Source of the DNA: Rhodoligotrophos sp. CJ14
GTDB lineage: Bacteria; Pseudomonadota; Alphaproteobacteria; Rhizobiales; Im1
DNA length: 64,000 nt
Direction of reading: 5' to 3'
NCBI RefSeq assembly: GCF_038811545.1
Contig: NZ_CP133319.1
Coordinates: 2,633,516-2,697,515, forward strand
In this document: piece after piece, positions 60,847 through 64,000 of the stretch
How the letters are laid out: each line of letters begins with the position of its first letter
Numbering within the stretch: the stretch's first letter is position 1
The notes under the pieces: model-generated
What the model saw: only the letters and a program-made list of their open reading frames with translations
The model's database searches: none
What the model was told of the DNA's origin: nothing
Position numbers and translations under genes: made by a program

Positions 60847-61824
60847 ATGAATCGAGAGAACGCTCGTGCCGCAAAGCCGGCTTTCCGTAAATGCGCAATC
60901 CCCGCGGCGCTCCTGTCGGTCACGCTGCTGAGCGCATGCGCCACGCAGAGGCCGCCGCAGATCAGCTATGACTCCAATGTCCCACCATTGCCGGCCGTTC
61001 CAGCGGCAATCGTGGACGAGCGGCCGCGACCGCTGCACATTCCGCCGGCCTGGTCACCGAGTCACGGCGGCACGGCCGCCAATTCCCCGATGGCTCGCGT
61101 GACCAACGCCAATGCCGCCGCCCGCGTCGAGCCTCGCCGCGAGGGCTACTACAACGCCATCCAGATCTATCCATGGTCGGAAGGCGCGCTCTATCAGGTC
61201 TACACCTCGCCGGGACAGATCACGGACATTGCGCTTGAGCCTGGCGAGAGCCTGACGGGCGCCGGCCCGATCGCCGCCGGCGATACCGCCCGCTGGATCA
61301 TCGGCGACACCGAAAGCGGATCGGGAATCACGCGCCGCGTCCATGTGCTCGTGAAGCCGACGCGCGCCGATATCACGACGAACTTGGTCATTACCACCGA
61401 CCGCCGCATCTACATGCTCGAGCTGCGCGCCGGCGCAAACCCTTACATGCCGGCCGTGGCATGGGCCTATCCGCAACCTCCAGCATCGCAGCGTCAGGGT
61501 GTTCCAGCGACGCCGGTCATCCCCGCCGCCGCGGCGCGCAACTATCGCTACGCCTTGACCGGCGACAATCCTCCCTGGCGGCCGACCGCCGTCTATGACG
61601 ATGGACGGCGGGTCTACATCGAATTCCCGCGCGGCATCGTCCAGGGCGAGATGCCGCCGGTCTTTGTCATCGGGTCGGAAGGCGAGCCCCAGATCGTCAA
61701 CAGCCGCATCTACCAGAACATCCTGATCGTCGACCGCCTCTTCGGTGCAGCGGAGCTTCGGCTCGGCAGCGGTGACCACCAGCAAACGGTCCGGATCTCG
61801 CGCAGTGACGGGAGACCATCTTAA
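60847..61824 (+). CDS. trbG: TrbG, VirB9-like protein
   Basis: 325 aa. The N-terminus ends in LLSVTLLSACATQ, a lipobox (LLSAC), so it is probably a lipoprotein. PWSEGALYQVYTSPGQITDI, ALEPGESLTGAGPIAAGDTA and RRHVL/VKPTRADITTNLVIT-like strands match VirB9. The C-terminal YDDGRRVYIEFPRGIVQG contacts the outer-membrane complex. The stop shares a base with the trbI start. Confidence 0.94.
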   Translation: MNRENARAAKPAFRKCAIPAALLSVTLLSACATQRPPQISYDSNVPPLPAVPAAIVDERPRPLHIPPAWSPSHGGTAANSPMARVTNANAAARVEPRREGYYNAIQIYPWSEGALYQVYTSPGQITDIALEPGESLTGAGPIAAGDTARWIIGDTESGSGITRRVHVLVKPTRADITTNLVITTDRRIYMLELRAGANPYMPAVAWAYPQPPASQRQGVPATPVIPAAAARNYRYALTGDNPPWRPTAVYDDGRRVYIEFPRGIVQGEMPPVFVIGSEGEPQIVNSRIYQNILIVDRLFGAAELRLGSGDHQQTVRISRSDGRPS

Positions 61825-63026
61825 TGACTGAATTCGACAATCCCGGCCGCGGCGCTGAGATAGAGGAGCGCCCGACTGACTCCGCAACGCCCATGCGGCT
61901 GCGCGGTGATCCGCCTCGCGTCACCAGGCTGTCCCGCAAAGCTCTGGCTGGGATCGCCCTAGTTGCGTCGATCGGCCTTGGCGGCGCGCTGATCTACGCG
62001 CTCCAGACCCGCAACGCCGGACCTCGGAACGAGGAGCTCTATTCCACCACCAATAGGCCTACTGCGGATGGGCTTGCCGGTCTCCCGCGCGACTATACCG
62101 GCCCACGGCTTGGACCGCCGCTGCCGGGCGACCTAGGCCGACCTATCCTGAACGCCCAGGATCGCGGACAACCCGTCGTGCCGCCAACCGTCCAGCCGAC
62201 CGTGGACCCGGCGGAGCAGCGTCGTCTCGCCGAGCAGGAGGCCGCGCGAACGAGCCGTGTCTTCTTCCAGACCGAGGCGCGGACGCTTGCGGCTTCACCT
62301 GCACCCGGCGCCGCTCTCGCCAACGCGAACCTGACCGGCCTTGGGATTCCCGGGCAATTCAACACGCCCACCGCTCAAGAGCGCGCGCAGGATCGGCAAC
62401 TCGCCTTCCTCAATGCCGCCGCTGATCGCCGCACTGTCGCCCAGGATCGCGTCATGCCGCCAGCGTCACCCTACGTTCTGCAAGCCGGCGCCGTTATTCC
62501 GGCCGCGCTAATCACCGGCATTCGCTCCGATCTACCCGGACAGATCACCGCACAGGTGACCGAGAACATCTACGACAGCCCGACCGGCCGCCTGCTCCTC
62601 GTGCCCCAAGGCACCCGCATCATCGGCCAGTATGACAGCGCTGTGCAGTTCGGCCAGCGCCGGGTGCTGCTCGTGTGGAATCGCCTGATCTTCCCCAACG
62701 GCCGCTCGATCGTCCTCGAGCGCCAGCCGGGGGCGGACGCGGCAGGATATGCGGGCCTCGAGGATGGCGTCGACTATCACTGGTGGGACCTCGCCAAGGC
62801 AGCCGGCCTCTCCACGCTACTCAGCGTAGGCGCCGAACTGGCAATTAACGATGACGATCGCCTGCTCCGCGCCATCCGCAATGGCGGCCAGGACACGATC
62901 AATGATGCGGGTCAAGAAATCATCCGCAGGCAGTTGAACGTCGCGCCGACGCTGACCATCCGGCCCGGCTTCCCGGTCCGCGTGATCGTCACCCGCGACC
63001 TCGTGCTCGAACCATATCGAGGATAG
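61824..63026 (+). CDS. trbI: TrbI, VirB10-like protein
   Basis: 400 aa. One helix (ALAGIALVASIGLGGALIYA) is followed by a Pro-rich spacer (about 75-125) and the TrbI beta domain: YVLQAGAVIPAALITGIRSD, DSPTGRLLLVPQGTRIIGQY, then FPNGRSIVLERQPGADAAGY and TIRPGFPVRVIVTRDL. It spans both membranes in the channel. Confidence 0.95.
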   Translation: MTEFDNPGRGAEIEERPTDSATPMRLRGDPPRVTRLSRKALAGIALVASIGLGGALIYALQTRNAGPRNEELYSTTNRPTADGLAGLPRDYTGPRLGPPLPGDLGRPILNAQDRGQPVVPPTVQPTVDPAEQRRLAEQEAARTSRVFFQTEARTLAASPAPGAALANANLTGLGIPGQFNTPTAQERAQDRQLAFLNAAADRRTVAQDRVMPPASPYVLQAGAVIPAALITGIRSDLPGQITAQVTENIYDSPTGRLLLVPQGTRIIGQYDSAVQFGQRRVLLVWNRLIFPNGRSIVLERQPGADAAGYAGLEDGVDYHWWDLAKAAGLSTLLSVGAELAINDDDRLLRAIRNGGQDTINDAGQEIIRRQLNVAPTLTIRPGFPVRVIVTRDLVLEPYRG

Positions 63027-63028
63027 CG

Positions 63029-63253
63029 ATGACAAAACTTAAGCTGGCCGCTCTCGAAGATGATAAGCCTGTCAGGGTATCCTTCGATCTTCCGGCAGAA
63101 GTGCACCGCGAGCTCATCGCATATGCCGACGTCCTGGGGCGAGAGACCGGCAAGCCGATTTCCGATCCCGTGAAACTTCTTCCTCACATGATCCGGCGTT
63201 TCATCGCAACAGATCGGGGGTTTGCAAAGGCACGCCGGCTAGGCAGGTCTTGA
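63029..63253 (+). CDS. DUF2274 protein
   Basis: 74 aa. KLKLAALEDDKPVRVSFDLP, AEVHRELIAYADVLGRETG and LLPHMIRRFIATDRGFAKAR match DUF2274, a small, probably RHH-like family that regularly closes trb operons in alphaproteobacterial ICEs. Starts 2 bp after the trbI stop. Last recognised backbone gene. Confidence 0.88.
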   Translation: MTKLKLAALEDDKPVRVSFDLPAEVHRELIAYADVLGRETGKPISDPVKLLPHMIRRFIATDRGFAKARRLGRS

Positions 63254-63326
63254 CCGCCAATGGGAATGTCTGCGACTTCACCATGCGGGCAACTACCGAT
63301 CATTCAGCTTCAGTGCGTCCTTGCCT

Positions 63327-63485
63327 TTACATGCGGGCAGGCGTCTGGTCCGCCTTCATTGATTTCGCGAGACTAACAAATCGCCGCAGGACGGGATTGT
63401 CGTTGCCAGGGAGCCATACTCCCGCGGTCGGAAGTATGTCCTCTTCGCCGATAACGGGTTTAAAAAACGGGGCGACGCTGGTACA
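63327..63485 (-). pseudogene. C-terminal remnant of a LysR-type regulator
   Basis: On the minus strand an open frame ending at TAA 63327-63329 reads VAPFFKPVIGEEDILPTAGV, then WLPGNDNPVLRRFVSLAKSM, the end pattern of a LysR effector domain. Nothing upstream in this frame continues the domain. It is a cut fragment, and the next LysR gene lies 150 bp away on the same strand. The rest of 63254-63641 shows no gene. Confidence 0.45.
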
Positions 63486-63641
63486 GCGCGTCGGTGCCTG
63501 ATCGCGAGACCTGCAAGAGACAGTTCGCTATTGGATTGGCGGCACTCTCAATCATTCCCGTCCAGCCTTCGCCGCGAAGGAATGATTCGAGGAAAATTGC
63601 GCCTGGTGAGGATAACGGCAGCGGGTGGTTTTTGCCTGAGT

Positions 63642-64000
63642 CTACGAGTATTCCGAAGCCGCGAAACGCGCCACCAGGAAATCCATGAACGCCTGCACCT
63701 TACGGCTGACGAGCCGGCGCGACGTATGCAAGGCCCAGATCTCCACCTCTCGCTTTGGTACTGCGCCCCAAGACGCCAGCCGTCCAGCTGCCACCTCATC
63801 GGCCGCCAGGGTGTTGGGCAACAGGGCTACGCCGACCCCCGCCAAGACCGCGTCCCTCACCACGAGATACGACGGTAGTCGCATCACCGGGTAAGGTTCG
63901 ACAGTGCCTGTCCATCCGTCCCCTTCCAGATGCCAGATAGCATCCTCCCGTTCGGCGGCCACGACCACAGCGGGGAAACGGGTGAGTTCGCGCGCGGGCG
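63642..64000 (-). CDS. LysR-type transcriptional regulator, C-terminal part (cut by window edge)
   Basis: The frame enters from the right edge. ELTRFPAVVVAAEREDAIWH, MRLPSYLVVRDAVLAGVGVA, LLPNTLAADEVAAGRLASWG and EIWALHTSRRLVSRKVQAFM are the substrate-binding domain of LysR regulators (effector pocket and dimer face), ending at residue SEYS. The DNA-binding half is outside. Whether it belongs to the element or to the host cannot be decided here. Confidence 0.85.
   Translation of the reverse strand, partial: PARELTRFPAVVVAAEREDAIWHLEGDGWTGTVEPYPVMRLPSYLVVRDAVLAGVGVALLPNTLAADEVAAGRLASWGAVPKREVEIWALHTSRRLVSRKVQAFMDFLVARFAASEYS

Larger units (their letters stand above)
6842..63253. mobile_element. 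integrative and conjugative element, ICEMlSymR7A-like backbone (right end not resolved)
   Basis: The left limit is the point where a host tRNA-Arg gene is cut (after 6841). The backbone seen inside is XRE/DUF2285 control genes, an excisionase, RepA, ParA, DUF2840, TraF, a MOBP relaxase, TraG and a Trb type IV secretion cluster, in an order familiar from rhizobial ICEs. Cargo includes DISARM, imuA-imuB-dnaE2 and several paired genes of unknown role. The end at 63253 (DUF2274 stop) is only the last backbone gene. The missing 3' half of the host tRNA and the missing integrase suggest the element continues past the window. Whether it is still mobile cannot be told here. Confidence 0.75.

Overview
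The window is GC-rich DNA from an alphaproteobacterium, most likely a Hyphomicrobiales (Rhizobiales) member. The support is the host genes (PyrE, PolA, DUF1491), alphaproteobacterial LexA boxes of the GTTC-N7-GTTC type, and a conjugative module of the kind found in rhizobial integrative and conjugative elements (ICEs). No species can be named.

Layout. (1) 1-6.7 kb is host chromosome: an EamA transporter (cut by the left edge), a BetI-like TetR regulator overlapping a methyltransferase, pyrE, polA (with a degraded proofreading site) and a DUF1491 gene. (2) At 6.8-7.05 kb lies a tRNA-Arg(CCG) 5' half that breaks off just past the anticodon, then a complete tRNA-Arg(CCG). This looks like the left end of an element integrated in a tRNA gene. 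(3) 7.2-24.1 kb is one long minus-strand defence cluster: class 1 DISARM (drmD, drmMI, drmA, drmB) without the usual drmC, but with a DUF3883 PD-(D/E)XK-like protein, an unknown protein, a GIY-YIG nuclease, an XRE-ImmA/IrrE regulator-protease and a PIN-domain protein. (4) 24.3-27.25 kb is a GHKL ATPase facing a three-gene operon (STAS-like DUF4325 with winged helix, an unknown protein, a Cys-rich DUF4417-like protein). (5) 27.3-35.5 kb is an SOS and stress island: LexA box and imuA-imuB-dnaE2, a HEPN plus ADP-ribosyltransferase-like pair, and two divergent SRAP genes around a second LexA box. (6) 35.5-42.7 kb is plasmid-like cargo (DUF932, ParB-like, Toprim, DUF2493/SLOG, membrane protein, DUF736), with two different repeated structured leaders. 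(7) 42.8-49.05 kb is the ICE control and replication block: XRE, a QseM-like DUF2285 protein, a frameshifted FseA-like DUF2285 gene, an RdfS-like excisionase, RepA with iterons, ParA, a ribbon-helix-helix protein, DUF2840, TraF, DUF736 and a lytic transglycosylase. (8) 49.05-63.25 kb is the transfer block: candidate oriT, MOBP relaxase, TraG, an RHH protein, trbBCDEJKLFGI and DUF2274. (9) 63.3-64 kb holds a LysR fragment and the end of a LysR gene running off the window.

How it fits together. The control block matches the logic known for ICEMlSymR7A: an FseA activator made by +1 frameshifting turns on the excisionase RdfS, restrained by a DUF2285 antiactivator under a small XRE protein. RepA/ParA and the iterons would maintain the excised circle. 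TraF, relaxase, TraG and Trb would transfer it. The cargo protects the host (DISARM and possible abortive modules) and raises SOS mutagenesis and abasic-site protection. No integrase gene lies in the window, so the right end of the element is probably beyond 64 kb.
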